A DNA stretch of 64,000 nucleotides from an uncultured Pseudomonadota bacterium. GTDB lineage: Bacteria; Myxococcota_A; UBA796; GCA-2862545. The notes beneath the pieces were generated by a model. It saw nothing but the letters and a program-made list of their open reading frames with translations. It made no database searches and was not told where the DNA came from. Both the position numbers and the translations under genes were made by a program. Where the stretch lies: the NCBI GenBank assembly GCA_913061235.1, contig CAJXTB010000003.1:124001-188000 (forward strand), written 5' to 3'. The first letter of the stretch is position 1; every line of letters starts with the position of its first letter. Below, piece after piece: positions 43,475-53,501 of this stretch.

Positions 43475-44054
43475 CGACCACCTCCTCTTCATCTAGGTCA
43501 AAACACAACTTAGAGCGTCGAAGACCATAGATTCGACCCCCACGAGCTTCGTAGTTGTTGTACACCGCACCGTTCTCTCGCCAGGCACGCTGCATGCCTT
43601 CTTCTCGGCCATCAACAAGGTGCATTTCCTTGAAAAGCTCGCCGGAAGCGTACCATTGGCGCTGCACACCGTGGGTCACGCCATCCACCCACATGGCTTC
43701 ACTTCGCTGAACGCCAGTGGCGAACCAGGTCCGCGACAGTCCCTCGAGCCGCCCGTGCACGTACAAGCTCTCCTGCGATAGCTGGCCATTCGGGTAGTAT
43801 TGACGCCTGGCCCCGTCCCGTTTTCCTTCGTAGAAACTGGCCTCTTCAGCGAGCCCCCCTCCGGGTACCTCACGAACCGCCACTCCCGTAAACGGCGTAC
43901 CATCGACCAAGAACACGCCGCGCCTCGCGTGAAGCTCAACGCGTTCAAAAGCAACCACCTGTGGGGGCGCAACGACTACACCGGCAAGTTTCGTTGCAAA
44001 TGCAGCCGCCACGACAAGCACAGCACCTGCGAGGCCGATGGTCCGAGTCCGCAC
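43464..44054 (-). CDS. MORN-2 repeat protein with N-terminal membrane anchor
   Basis: A 196-residue protein starting at GTG 44054, adjacent to the stop of the YHYH gene. An N-terminal hydrophobic segment (IGLAGAVLVVAAAFATKLAG) is followed by four to five MORN-2/YwqK-type repeats: EEASFYEGKRDGARRQYYPN, then GQLSQESLYVHGRLEG, RTWFATGV, VDGVTHGVQRQWYASGELFK. These repeats form beta hairpins and often act as binding scaffolds. The end overlaps the start of the SCO gene by 11 bases. Confidence 0.85.
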   Translation of the reverse strand: MRTRTIGLAGAVLVVAAAFATKLAGVVVAPPQVVAFERVELHARRGVFLVDGTPFTGVAVREVPGGGLAEEASFYEGKRDGARRQYYPNGQLSQESLYVHGRLEGLSRTWFATGVQRSEAMWVDGVTHGVQRQWYASGELFKEMHLVDGREEGMQRAWRENGAVYNNYEARGGRIYGLRRSKLCFDLDEEEVVGDP

Positions 44055-44828
44055 CTACTGAATGTTGTTCGGTGTGCCTTGGTAGTCACCCGCAAACAGG
44101 AGGATGTACTGCCCAGCATACAGCTCGTTGATGATATGATAGTGGTAGCTGGCCTCATCACTATATTGAGTTGTCGAGGTATGCCCTCCGGAATCATCGA
44201 GGTCATCGGGGTGGTCATCCGTGGACGCACACTTGCGGCCGAACAAGAAGAAGCCGTCGGCAATCACACCGATCAATTCATCATCGTCTTCTGACCAAGC
44301 CTTGGTCTCAAGGTGATAATGGTAGCTTGAAGGTCCGGTATGAGCGCCAGTGTAGTCAAGTCCTCCGGCAGCGTCGTCAATCGGTTGGTTTCCCCCCTCT
44401 CGGTCGTTGTAGAGCATGGAGCCGCTGCGGGCGATGCCAATCGGGCCAAGGGTCGTACCGCTTGATGAGGCTGCAAGCTGCGGAGAAGCAGGCACACGTA
44501 GGGTGTACGAGCCGGTAAAGTTATCAATGAAGCCTGGAACCAGGCGCTCGGCAACGGTGGCCTCCACGTAGAGCGGGTGGTCCGGACTCCAGTAGGGAGA
44601 GGTATGGTCAGGCAGGCCGTTCGTCTCGACGACCACCTCATCACCGTCCATGTACACGGTGACATTTTCAGAGAACTCGTCCCAAGCCCCCCCCAGCGTG
44701 TCGTCGCTGTCACCAGTGTCGCCAGTGTCGCCACTCGTGTCATCACTGATGTCGTCAGAATCGACTGGGTCTTCAAGACCGTCGCATCCGAACAAGCACA
44801 ACACCGCTACCAACGTTCCAAATCGCAT
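44055..44828 (-). CDS. YHYH domain lipoprotein
   Basis: A 257-residue exported protein. ATG 44828 with AGGAGG upstream gives MRFGTLVAVLCLFGC, a lipobox, followed by an acidic Asp/Ser/Thr/Gly linker (TSGDTGDTGDSDDT). The C-terminal half holds the family features: PIGIARSGSMLYNDREGGNQ, a first YHYHLETKAW and a second YHYHIINELY, with IGVIADGFFLFGRK between. YHYH proteins are predicted metal-dependent extracellular proteins without known activity. First gene of the YHYH-MORN-SCO operon; the SCO partner hints at copper. Confidence 0.88.
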   Translation of the reverse strand: MRFGTLVAVLCLFGCDGLEDPVDSDDISDDTSGDTGDTGDSDDTLGGAWDEFSENVTVYMDGDEVVVETNGLPDHTSPYWSPDHPLYVEATVAERLVPGFIDNFTGSYTLRVPASPQLAASSSGTTLGPIGIARSGSMLYNDREGGNQPIDDAAGGLDYTGAHTGPSSYHYHLETKAWSEDDDELIGVIADGFFLFGRKCASTDDHPDDLDDSGGHTSTTQYSDEASYHYHIINELYAGQYILLFAGDYQGTPNNIQ

Positions 44829-44932
44829 GTTCTTTCCTCCTGGACCATCAGTGTAGGCATGCAAATGTGCGTTTTGTGTTGAAGTAGTACATGACGGTCG
44901 CAATCGACGAACTGCCGCACTCACATCCAAGA

Positions 44933-44947
44933 GCGCTTTCAAAGCGC
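44933..44947. promoter_or_regulatory. 15-bp palindrome between divergent YHYH and cysS genes
   Basis: GCGCTTTCAAAGCGC is a perfect palindrome around one central base, 51 bp upstream of the cysS start and about 105 bp upstream of the YHYH start. It could be an operator for either gene. No known regulator is matched. Confidence 0.3.
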
Positions 44948-44997
44948 CCCCCGCCGCCGTCGCGTTATGCACGCGGGCCCAAACCTTTGGAGGCCCT

Positions 44998-46467
44998 GTG
45001 GCAGCGCCGTTTCGTCTGTACAACTCGCTCACCCGCTCGCTCGAAGACTTCGAGCCACTCACACCGGACCACGTTGGTCTGTACGTGTGCGGAATGACTG
45101 TGTACGACCGCTGCCATGTCGGTCACGCGCGCGCCATGGTCGTGTTTGACAGCTTCGTTCGCTACTTGCGGCACCAAGACTGGAACGTCACCTTCGTTCG
45201 CAACTTCACCGATGTTGACGACAAGATCATTGCTCGCGCCGCCCAGAATGGCGAAGAGCCACTCGCACTCGCCGCACGATTCATCGACGTGTTTCATGAA
45301 GACATGCGCGCCATGGGCCTGCTCATGCCGGACCACGAGCCGAAGGTCAGCGACAACATCGACGAGATCATTGCCATGACCAAGACCTTGGTCGACAAGG
45401 GCAATGCCTACGAGATCGATGGCAGCGTGTGGTACTCGGTCAAGTCGTTCGACGAGTACGGAAAGCTGTCCGGTCAGCGCGTAGACGAACTGCGCAGCGC
45501 GGATGCCGGCGACAAGCGTCATCCGGCTGACTTTGCTCTGTGGAAAGCTGCCAAGCCCGGTGAGCCGTCGTGGGAGAGCCCCTGGGGCCCTGGACGCCCT
45601 GGCTGGCACATTGAGTGCTCCGCAATGGCAGGAACCACGCTCGGCAAGACCCTCGACATTCACGGTGGCGGGCTCGACCTGGTCTTCCCACACCACGAAA
45701 ACGAGATTGCACAGTCCGAAGCTTGCAATGGTGAGCACTACTCGCGCTACTGGATGCACAACGGTCTGCTGACCATGTCCAGCGGCCAAAAGATGGGCAA
45801 GAGCCTTGGCAATGTCATCGACATTCAGGACGCCCTCGCTGGCTTCCCGGCAGACGCACTGCGCGTGTACTACCTGCAGAACCACTACCGTTCGCCCCTG
45901 CCCTGGTCAGAAGAAGCGCTCCCCGAAGCGCTGACCATGGTCGCCCGCTTGTACGAGACCCGTGAGCTGCTTGAGTCCATGAGCGGCACAGAACGCGCCG
46001 ACCCCGTCGCACAGGACCTCGGTTCTGATGCCATGGACGTGCTCAAGCTCTCCCAGCGTTTCGAGGCACGGTTCTTCAAGGCACTGTCCGAAGACTTCAA
46101 CACTTCGCAGGCCCTCGGACACTTGTTCGAGCTGTCCCGCGCGGTCAACAAGATGGCCAACCACAAGAAGGCCAAGACCCGCGGCGGGCCCATCGCAGAA
46201 ATCGCACTCAAGGCCTACGATGTTGCCCATGAAGCTCTCGGTCTGTTCGTCCTAGAGCCCCAAGCCTTCTTCGAAGAGGTCAAGACCAAGCGCTTGGCCG
46301 CTTCAGGAGTCTCAGTGGAAGACATTGACGCGCTCGTCGCCGCTCGCTCGCAAGCACGGGCTGATAAGGACTGGGCCAAAGCAGATACGCTCCGCGACGA
46401 AATCGATGCCAAGGGCATTGATGTGCGAGACGGTGCAGACGGCGTCACATGGCGCGTCCGCGTCTAG
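44998..46467 (+). CDS. cysS: Cysteinyl-tRNA synthetase
   Basis: CysRS charges tRNA-Cys. The 489-residue product begins at GTG 44998 with GGAGG upstream. It has the class I HIGH motif as HVGH at 40-43, zinc ligands at C31 (LYVCGMT), in GWHIECSAM and in HHENEIAQSE. The KMSKS loop is K265-M-G-K-S269, with Gly in place of the first Ser. The C-terminal helical domain ends ADKDWAKADTLRDEIDAKGI as expected. Length and order are those of standard bacterial CysRS. Confidence 0.97.
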   Translation: MAAPFRLYNSLTRSLEDFEPLTPDHVGLYVCGMTVYDRCHVGHARAMVVFDSFVRYLRHQDWNVTFVRNFTDVDDKIIARAAQNGEEPLALAARFIDVFHEDMRAMGLLMPDHEPKVSDNIDEIIAMTKTLVDKGNAYEIDGSVWYSVKSFDEYGKLSGQRVDELRSADAGDKRHPADFALWKAAKPGEPSWESPWGPGRPGWHIECSAMAGTTLGKTLDIHGGGLDLVFPHHENEIAQSEACNGEHYSRYWMHNGLLTMSSGQKMGKSLGNVIDIQDALAGFPADALRVYYLQNHYRSPLPWSEEALPEALTMVARLYETRELLESMSGTERADPVAQDLGSDAMDVLKLSQRFEARFFKALSEDFNTSQALGHLFELSRAVNKMANHKKAKTRGGPIAEIALKAYDVAHEALGLFVLEPQAFFEEVKTKRLAASGVSVEDIDALVAARSQARADKDWAKADTLRDEIDAKGIDVRDGADGVTWRVRV

Positions 46468-46468
46468 T

Positions 46469-47677
46469 CTAGTCGCTGGTTGGCGCTGCGCCCGCATCTA
46501 GGGTCATTCCGGCGGTGCGCAGCGCATCCACCAAGGCATCTCCAAAGGCAGTCGCTGGGGTCAAGAACCCGGACTTGTCTGGCAGCTCATCACGACGCAT
46601 GGCCAACAACAAAGCGGCTTCACACACGCAGCGCACCGTGGTGCGATTGCCGGGGTCACCTTGGCCCGAGACCTCGCCTGATACGCGCTTTCCAGAGACC
46701 GTCGCCCCTACCAACTTGAGCTTAAACCAGCCGTTGTCCATCTTGTCTTCGGAGGGCCCCTCGCCAGGCTTAGGCCCGAGGGTCTTGAGAATCTTGCGAC
46801 CCAAGCGCCCCTGGGCCAAGCCGAAGACCGCACCGATGCCCAACATGAGCGCCTTTGCTTTGATTCGCCCAGACGCGCGTTGGTACTCTTGGTAGAAGAA
46901 GTCCGGCCCGTAAGGTTGGCCATCAATGTCCATGAGAGCGGCACTTCGACGCACGACACGTGTGTTGATAGCGCCCATCATGAATGGGGCTGTCCAACAG
47001 CCAAGGTCGTCATCAAATTGGGAGCGGCGCGGGTCGTAGTGCCGGGTCTTGTCGGCAACATCCCGGTGGCTGGTGGGATTGAGCAAGAACGGGTCCAGCA
47101 TGTCTTTGGTGCCGTCTTCGGCCCCCATGTGTAGGACCGTGTCCAACGTTCCGCCGTTGAGTCCGCCCGCGGCCGAGTAAGTGCCTTTTACCCAAGCACA
47201 GGCCTCGCCATGAACCGACTGGCACGCGCGAGCGACCAACATCGCTCCAAGGTCCGCAGGTACCGAGTCAAACCCACAGAAGGGCACGATTCGAGCGCCA
47301 GAGGCAATCGCGGTGTCCTGATGGGCGTCGAGCATCTCGCGTACCCATGGCGTCTCACCCGTAATGTCGACGTAGTCCGTCCCGTGTTCAGCGCAGGCAC
47401 GAATCACTTCATGGCCGTACTTGGCGTAGGGGCCCACAGTCGTAATGACCACACGGGCCTGCTTGACCGCCGCATCAACGGCGGGCCCATTGAGCACGTC
47501 TAGGACCATAGTGGGCGGGTCCCCTTCGCGGTGAGCGACCACCGCGAGAGCCGCCTCTCTTCGTGCCGCTAACGCCCACGTCACACCATCTGGCGCATGC
47601 TCGTGGAGGTACTGGGCGACTTGGCGACCGGTAAAGCCGGTGGCACCAAGAACCAGGATGTCAAACGGTCGAGTCAT
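46469..47677 (-). CDS. Saccharopine-dehydrogenase-like NAD(P) oxidoreductase
   Basis: A 402-residue enzyme of the SCCPDH/trans-acting enoyl-reductase type. The N-terminal dinucleotide motif is ILVLGATGFTGRQVAQYLHE (GxTGxxG pattern), followed by GPYAKYGHEVIRACAEHGTD and YVDITGETPWVREML, family hallmarks. GARIVPFCGFDSVPADLGAM is also conserved. Members act in lipid or lysine metabolism; here the substrate is unknown. Six bases separate it from the upstream hypothetical gene, so they are likely one operon. Confidence 0.88.
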   Translation of the reverse strand: MTRPFDILVLGATGFTGRQVAQYLHEHAPDGVTWALAARREAALAVVAHREGDPPTMVLDVLNGPAVDAAVKQARVVITTVGPYAKYGHEVIRACAEHGTDYVDITGETPWVREMLDAHQDTAIASGARIVPFCGFDSVPADLGAMLVARACQSVHGEACAWVKGTYSAAGGLNGGTLDTVLHMGAEDGTKDMLDPFLLNPTSHRDVADKTRHYDPRRSQFDDDLGCWTAPFMMGAINTRVVRRSAALMDIDGQPYGPDFFYQEYQRASGRIKAKALMLGIGAVFGLAQGRLGRKILKTLGPKPGEGPSEDKMDNGWFKLKLVGATVSGKRVSGEVSGQGDPGNRTTVRCVCEAALLLAMRRDELPDKSGFLTPATAFGDALVDALRTAGMTLDAGAAPTSD

Positions 47678-47683
47678 GGGGCC

Positions 47684-48130
47684 TCACTCGTGGTCATGGT
47701 CATGTGTGGGTGGCGCTTGGGCTGGCGCAGGTCCGTGATGTTCGCCGTGTTCCGCACGAAATGCAATCCACCAGGGTCCAAACCAGGTCCAGACACGAAC
47801 GCTATGGGCGTCCATCGCGCGGGTGACTTGGTCAACGAACTCACTCGCAGCGGCTTCGTCCAGCACCACGCTGCGAATGGGCCGGGCACGCACGCCATCG
47901 AGCCAGATCCAGTCCGCGTTCACATTCACAACAGTGTGCGTCTGCTCACCATCTGCGAACTGAAACGTGACCTGAAACACGTTCTCTAGCGACTCGCCCG
48001 TACGGTACGGCCACGCCCACAGGTGATTGTGCGCAACACTTGCGAGCCACACTTCGCGAACGGCGCCAGCAAGCGTTGTTGCGTCGGCTAGGCCAAGGCG
48101 CTCCAGGCGCTCTGATATGTCGGTCTGCAT
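47684..48130 (-). CDS. Hypothetical protein with His-rich tail
   Basis: A 148-residue protein that I do not recognise. It is rich in Trp (seven residues), including LWAWPYRTGE and VWTWFGPWWIAF, and ends in a His/Asp/Glu tail (EHGEHHG, then THDHDHE) that could bind metal. No signal peptide or membrane helix is visible. The ATG at 48130 lies 57 bp from the start of a divergent regulator-like gene, and the stop is six bases before the saccharopine-dehydrogenase-like gene. Confidence 0.65.
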   Translation of the reverse strand: MQTDISERLERLGLADATTLAGAVREVWLASVAHNHLWAWPYRTGESLENVFQVTFQFADGEQTHTVVNVNADWIWLDGVRARPIRSVVLDEAAASEFVDQVTRAMDAHSVRVWTWFGPWWIAFRAEHGEHHGPAPAQAPPTHDHDHE

Positions 48131-48187
48131 TGTACGCTCACAGGTTACCGATTCGCCTGCACCCTATCCCATCCACTCGACCGTCCA

Positions 48188-49357
48188 TTGGCCACACTGC
48201 ACACACCGACCAACCCGGGCCCCTGTCTCACTGTCTGCGCAGTGTGCCAGCTCTCCGAACCCGCGTTTACCGCTGTCGCCACAGACGGGCTTCACTGGCT
48301 GAGCCACGTCAACGCCGCCATGTGCATTGCGTTGGGCGTTCCGGCTCACAAGCTTGTGGGTCAAACCCTAAATGACGTCTTTCAGCTCGGTCCGAACGTG
48401 GCGCATGCGTTCCGTTCCGGCAGTGTTGCCATGCTCGTCCGCACCCGCGACCGTGCCTATTGGACGCGGCTGTCAACGGTCGAACTCCACGAGCCTAAGG
48501 GCCACTGCCTCGGTGTCGTCCGGCAGTTTCCAGTAGACGCCAACGAGCTTGCTCTGTCCGGTGACAGCCCAGCAAGCATGTTGCTCGTAGAGCAGCTGTC
48601 GAGTGCCGCAAACCGGGATGGTCCCGTGGTCTTGGTGGGCGAGCCACACACCTGGAAACGGCACTACGCCCGGGCACTGTGGCAGGCCTCCAGGTGGACA
48701 GATGCTCCCCTGCACACCTTCAGTGGTCACAACACAACCCCTGACGAACTACGACTGGCGGCAGTGTCTGGTGGAACCCTCTTGTTGGCGCACTTGGACG
48801 AAGCACCGCTGGCGGTTCAGGACCTCGTCTTGGCGCTGCTTGAGACGCCTGGACTGCGGTTCATCTTCACGTCCAATACTGATCTACTGGATGTGTCGCG
48901 CCGAGGCACCATGCGTCGCCCGTTGACGGCACACCTCGCTAGCGCCGCCATTTGGGTACCGCCCCTGCGAGAACGGCTGGAGGACGTCCCCCTGATGGCG
49001 CATCAGATTGCCGACGACATCACCCCAGCCAGCGAACCACTACGGGCGCTGTCACCGGCGAGCCTTCGACGCATTGCACTACACACATGGGCGGGCAACC
49101 GCGCAGAACTCAAAGCGACTATCCAACGGGCGATCTCGCTCGCACGAGGACCCGTCCTTGAGGTCCGCCCTCATCAGTCGTGGGCACGTCGTAGGCGGAC
49201 AACCATGCCTCTCGACCACATCATCCGCGATGCTATCCGCGACGCACTCACTCAGACCGAATGGAAGGTCGAGGGCCCCAACGGTGCAGCCAGCCTACTG
49301 GGCGTGGCCGCGTCTACACTGCGCTCCAAGATGAAGAAGCTCGGCATCCAGCGCTGA
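48188..49357 (+). CDS. Sigma-54-activator-like protein with degenerate ATPase domain
   Basis: A 389-residue regulator, started at TTG 48188 (a GTG at 48242 is the alternative). A PAS-like region lies at about 25-115. The centre aligns with NtrC-type AAA domains: VLVGEPHTWKRHYARALWQA where Walker A GESGTGKE should be, GGTLLLAHLDEAPLAVQDLV in place of Walker B, no GAFTGA loop, but VPPLRERLEDVPLMAHQIAD kept. The end is a Fis-type helix-turn-helix (ASLLGVAASTLRSKMKKLGI). Loss of the ATP loop and of GAFTGA suggests it no longer drives sigma-54 but may still bind DNA. Confidence 0.82.
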   Translation: MATLHTPTNPGPCLTVCAVCQLSEPAFTAVATDGLHWLSHVNAAMCIALGVPAHKLVGQTLNDVFQLGPNVAHAFRSGSVAMLVRTRDRAYWTRLSTVELHEPKGHCLGVVRQFPVDANELALSGDSPASMLLVEQLSSAANRDGPVVLVGEPHTWKRHYARALWQASRWTDAPLHTFSGHNTTPDELRLAAVSGGTLLLAHLDEAPLAVQDLVLALLETPGLRFIFTSNTDLLDVSRRGTMRRPLTAHLASAAIWVPPLRERLEDVPLMAHQIADDITPASEPLRALSPASLRRIALHTWAGNRAELKATIQRAISLARGPVLEVRPHQSWARRRRTTMPLDHIIRDAIRDALTQTEWKVEGPNGAASLLGVAASTLRSKMKKLGIQR

Positions 49358-49358
49358 C

Positions 49359-50129
49359 CTACGGCAGAGAATCGCGCAGGGTCTGAAAGTCGGTCAACCC
49401 CGACAGTTCCGTCGAGCACCCTTCGTCCACGGCGAGCTGCCGCACGTCCTCCACCCGATTCGCAGGCGCCGGATGTGTGGACAAGAATGTCGGGCCATTG
49501 CTCTCACCAAGGTCTTCGAAGAACATGGCCACTGAGTCCGCCGCATAGGGCGTGTCACACAGGTAGGTCACCGAGCGTTCGTCGGCGTCGCGCTCGTTGG
49601 CCCGGCTGAACTCAAGACCCGCAAGGCCTTCGGCAATGTCGCCAGCAAGTGCACCCGCACCATTGTTGCCCAACACGACGTCCAGCAGGATGCCCAAGCC
49701 GTAGACCCGGGTCAGCGCTTCGGTGCTGTGCCGACCATCCGCGTGGCCAATCTCATGCGCGATGACGCCAGCAAAGCTGTCTTCGTTGTCTAGGGTGCGG
49801 ATGAGACCTGTGTAGATCCAGACGTACCCACCGGGGGCTGCGAACGCGTTGACGACCGTGTCATCGTCGATGATGCGAAACTCCCACGCCAGCTCGTCAC
49901 GCAGATCGATGCCATTGGCAGCCAGGACACGACCGGTGATGGCGTCTAGGGCGGCGTACGCTTCCGGAGCGTCGGCCCGCTCTAGCGTTGGGTAAGCAAC
50001 GGGGTCCGACGCAATCTCGTCGCGAAGCTGTTGCCCCAACTCTAGGTCGTCCTGCACGCTGAAGAGGTTGAGGCCGCCCTTACACCCAGACATGCCCACA
50101 ATGAGTGTGCCGAGCAGAATTCGATGCAT
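49359..50129 (-). CDS. M48 family metalloprotease lipoprotein
   Basis: A 256-residue envelope protease. MHRILLGTLIVGMSGC gives a lipobox; longer frames have only a TTG start. The zinc site is HEIGHADGRH (125-134), followed by the third-ligand region FSRANERDADERSVTYL. STHPAPANRVEDVRQL at the end is the usual BepA-like substrate-pocket segment. M48 lipoproteins such as LoiP/BepA degrade or help assemble outer membrane proteins. It converges on the regulator gene, one base apart. Confidence 0.92.
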   Translation of the reverse strand: MHRILLGTLIVGMSGCKGGLNLFSVQDDLELGQQLRDEIASDPVAYPTLERADAPEAYAALDAITGRVLAANGIDLRDELAWEFRIIDDDTVVNAFAAPGGYVWIYTGLIRTLDNEDSFAGVIAHEIGHADGRHSTEALTRVYGLGILLDVVLGNNGAGALAGDIAEGLAGLEFSRANERDADERSVTYLCDTPYAADSVAMFFEDLGESNGPTFLSTHPAPANRVEDVRQLAVDEGCSTELSGLTDFQTLRDSLP

Positions 50130-50223
50130 GGGAAAGCCTCCAGAGAGTCCGAGTTGAGCCTCGCGACGTCGCTGTATGACGCTCGCACCGCCCAAGCATT
50201 CAGCCGCGGGCCGGAGAGTTCGC

Positions 50224-50835
50224 TCACCCGGGGGGCTTCAAGAGCACTCCAGCCGCGATGTCCGCACATCCCGACGACAGAATGAGCGCCTGATGACGCA
50301 GTGGGGAGCGGGTGGATGGCGCCGTGATGAAGTCAGCACCCGCGAGGCGGCATGATGCGAGTGGGGCTACCGGGTCGCCTGGAATCGCAACGGAGGTGAC
50401 TTGAACACCCGCCGGAACTCCGGCTGCCGCAAGCTCTGCGATGAGGGGGCTGTTGGGAAGCGACTGCCAGACACCGCGTGAGACGGCACCCAAGAGTGGA
50501 ACTCCGAGTGCGGCGAACCACGTGCCAGCGAAGGGGGTTCCCAGCGCCACAAACCGTCGCGTCCGCGAGGCACCACCGCTCTGAAGCCACCTCAGCGCCG
50601 CAAGACCTCCCTGACTGACGCCAACAAGGTCCACCTGCGCATCACCGGTCTCCGCCAAGATCTGATCGACCGATCGATCGATCGCTTCTGCCAAACGATC
50701 CACGGACTGAATGCCGAGCGGAGGCATGTGTGCAATGCGAACCCGCTGAACGCCTCTAGAACCCAGCCGCCACCGGAGTGGATGCATAGAAAGTCGAGGA
50801 GCCAAAAAGCCGTTGATGAGCAGTGCGGTAGGCAT
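50224..50835 (-). CDS. Lipase-like alpha/beta hydrolase
   Basis: A 203-residue hydrolase with a short lipase core. TALLINGFLAPRLSM provides the oxyanion region, the nucleophile is in VDLVGVSQGGLAALRWL, and FVALGTPFAGTWFA follows. Catalytic Asp is probably in VAIPGDPVAP and His in PLRHQALILS. The pattern is that of class 2 lipases/triacylglycerol lipases, but without a signal peptide. It lies 95 bp upstream of the M48 gene on the same strand. Confidence 0.8.
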   Translation of the reverse strand: MPTALLINGFLAPRLSMHPLRWRLGSRGVQRVRIAHMPPLGIQSVDRLAEAIDRSVDQILAETGDAQVDLVGVSQGGLAALRWLQSGGASRTRRFVALGTPFAGTWFAALGVPLLGAVSRGVWQSLPNSPLIAELAAAGVPAGVQVTSVAIPGDPVAPLASCRLAGADFITAPSTRSPLRHQALILSSGCADIAAGVLLKPPG

Positions 50836-50975
50836 AGGTTGGGGTAGCCGACTGCTGCGTGCAGCGGAACCTCAAGTCGGGTTTTTACCCAAGATGGGAG
50901 GCGACTTCCGCGCCGCGTGCTAGTGTCCGCCGTCCAAACCCCCGGGGACCGACCGCCCCCCCAAGGAGAATGATC

Positions 50976-51173
50976 ATGGAAGACGAAGGAAACCTCTTTA
51001 TTGGCCTCGCACTAGGATTCTTCCTGGGATGCCTCGGCATTATCATCGCATTCGTCGCTCTACCCCAGCCGAAGACCAAGCAGGGAGCCATCTACGGCTT
51101 CATCGCTGCCATCGTGCTCGGTGTCTGTCTGGGCGGTACCGGAGGCATCCTCTCCGTCGTGCTGGGCGGCTAG
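50976..51173 (+). CDS. Small two-helix membrane protein
   Basis: A 65-residue protein beginning MEDEGNLFIGLALGFFLGCL. Two hydrophobic helices (about 8-29 and 40-62) are joined by the polar loop PQPKTKQG. The ATG at 50976 is favoured because AAGGAG lies nine bases upstream; another ATG two codons earlier is too close to it. Gly-rich helix faces (GVCLGGTGGILSVVLGG) suggest tight packing. Function unknown. Confidence 0.75.
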   Translation: MEDEGNLFIGLALGFFLGCLGIIIAFVALPQPKTKQGAIYGFIAAIVLGVCLGGTGGILSVVLGG

Positions 51174-51211
51174 CGCTCTGCGGGGGCTCTCGGGCCCAAC
51201 AACTGCACTCG

Positions 51212-51235
51212 ACGCCGACCTCTTGAGGTCGGCGT
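51212..51235 (+). terminator. Perfect hairpin after the small membrane protein gene
   Basis: ACGCCGACCT and AGGTCGGCGT pair perfectly around CTTG. The following TCCTG has no T-run, so this is a probable but not classic intrinsic terminator between the small membrane gene and hydA. Confidence 0.6.
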
Positions 51236-51279
51236 TCCTGCTCAGGACGTGCTCAACACAATACAGTGCCGCTCCATAG

Positions 51280-52746
<1,467 letters not shown>

Positions 52747-52763
52747 CGCGGTCGCTGCTCGAC

Positions 52764-52816
52764 ACACGCAACGGCCCAGCATTCGACATCCCGAGTGCTG
52801 GACCGCCTTCGCGTGT
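52764..52816 (+). terminator. Long hairpin after hydA
   Basis: ACACGC...GCGTGT encloses CGG...CCG, which encloses CCAGCATTCG paired with CGAGTGCTGG (one G-T pair) around ACATCC. The arms total about 19 bp. No T-run follows. It ends eight bases before the sulfotransferase start and may separate the two genes. Confidence 0.55.
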
Positions 52817-52823
52817 CTACGTA

Positions 52824-53489
52824 GTGCTGAGTACGCCCCGTACCGCCAGCACCTTGCTGTGCCGAAGCCTGTGGGACACCGGTCTCGTGGGCGCCCCAAA
52901 AGAGTACTGCAACCCCATGCAGTTGCGAGACTGGACCGTCCGCTTCGCCCGCTCACAGGCTGTTGGTGCTGGCATTGCAGCAATGCCCAGTCGTCTGCTT
53001 CCCTTGTGGGAACGCAGTTGCGGGACGAACACGCGGCAGTCGCACATCGAGCGTGTCGTTCGTTGCCGAACCGGTACCAACGGCGTCTTCGGACTCAAGC
53101 TTCAGCCCGACCAACTACAGCGGTGGTTCGGTGACTTGGCATCGCTACAAGCGGTGCTCGGACCGGCGCGTCTTGTGCGGTTGTACCGACGCGACCGCCA
53201 CGCTCAGATCAACAGCTTCGTACACGCACTTCGAACCGGTCAATGGTCCGCCAACGACCGGGCAAGTCGTGTGAAAATCCCGGTGAACCGCCGGTGGGCG
53301 TCGCGCGAAATCGACCGTCAGGAACGACAGCTGGACCGATTCACTGCAGGCCGAACCGTTCACACGTTGACGACCGAGCACCTCGTTAGCAATTTCGAAA
53401 CGTCTGTACGCTCAGTGCTAGCATTCCTTGGCGAGCCGCACCGAGGGCCCCTTCCAGGTCCCAGTCACTCCCGCCAACACCGAGAGTAG
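52824..53489 (+). CDS. Stf0-type sulfotransferase
   Basis: A 221-residue PAPS-dependent sulfotransferase. The N-terminal loop STPRTASTLLCRSLWDTG matches the Stf0/trehalose-2-sulfotransferase type P-loop, and GAPKEYCNP follows. Later segments include GVFGLKLQPDQLQ and RLVRLYRRDRHAQINSF, the 3'-phosphate-binding region (R-R-D-R). The visible start is GTG 52824, but VYVV in front of LSTPRT in the same frame looks like the missing first strand; no standard start codon precedes it, so the true start is uncertain. Confidence 0.85.
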   Translation: MLSTPRTASTLLCRSLWDTGLVGAPKEYCNPMQLRDWTVRFARSQAVGAGIAAMPSRLLPLWERSCGTNTRQSHIERVVRCRTGTNGVFGLKLQPDQLQRWFGDLASLQAVLGPARLVRLYRRDRHAQINSFVHALRTGQWSANDRASRVKIPVNRRWASREIDRQERQLDRFTAGRTVHTLTTEHLVSNFETSVRSVLAFLGEPHRGPLPGPSHSRQHRE

Positions 53490-53501
53490 CGCCGGACCGT
53501 C

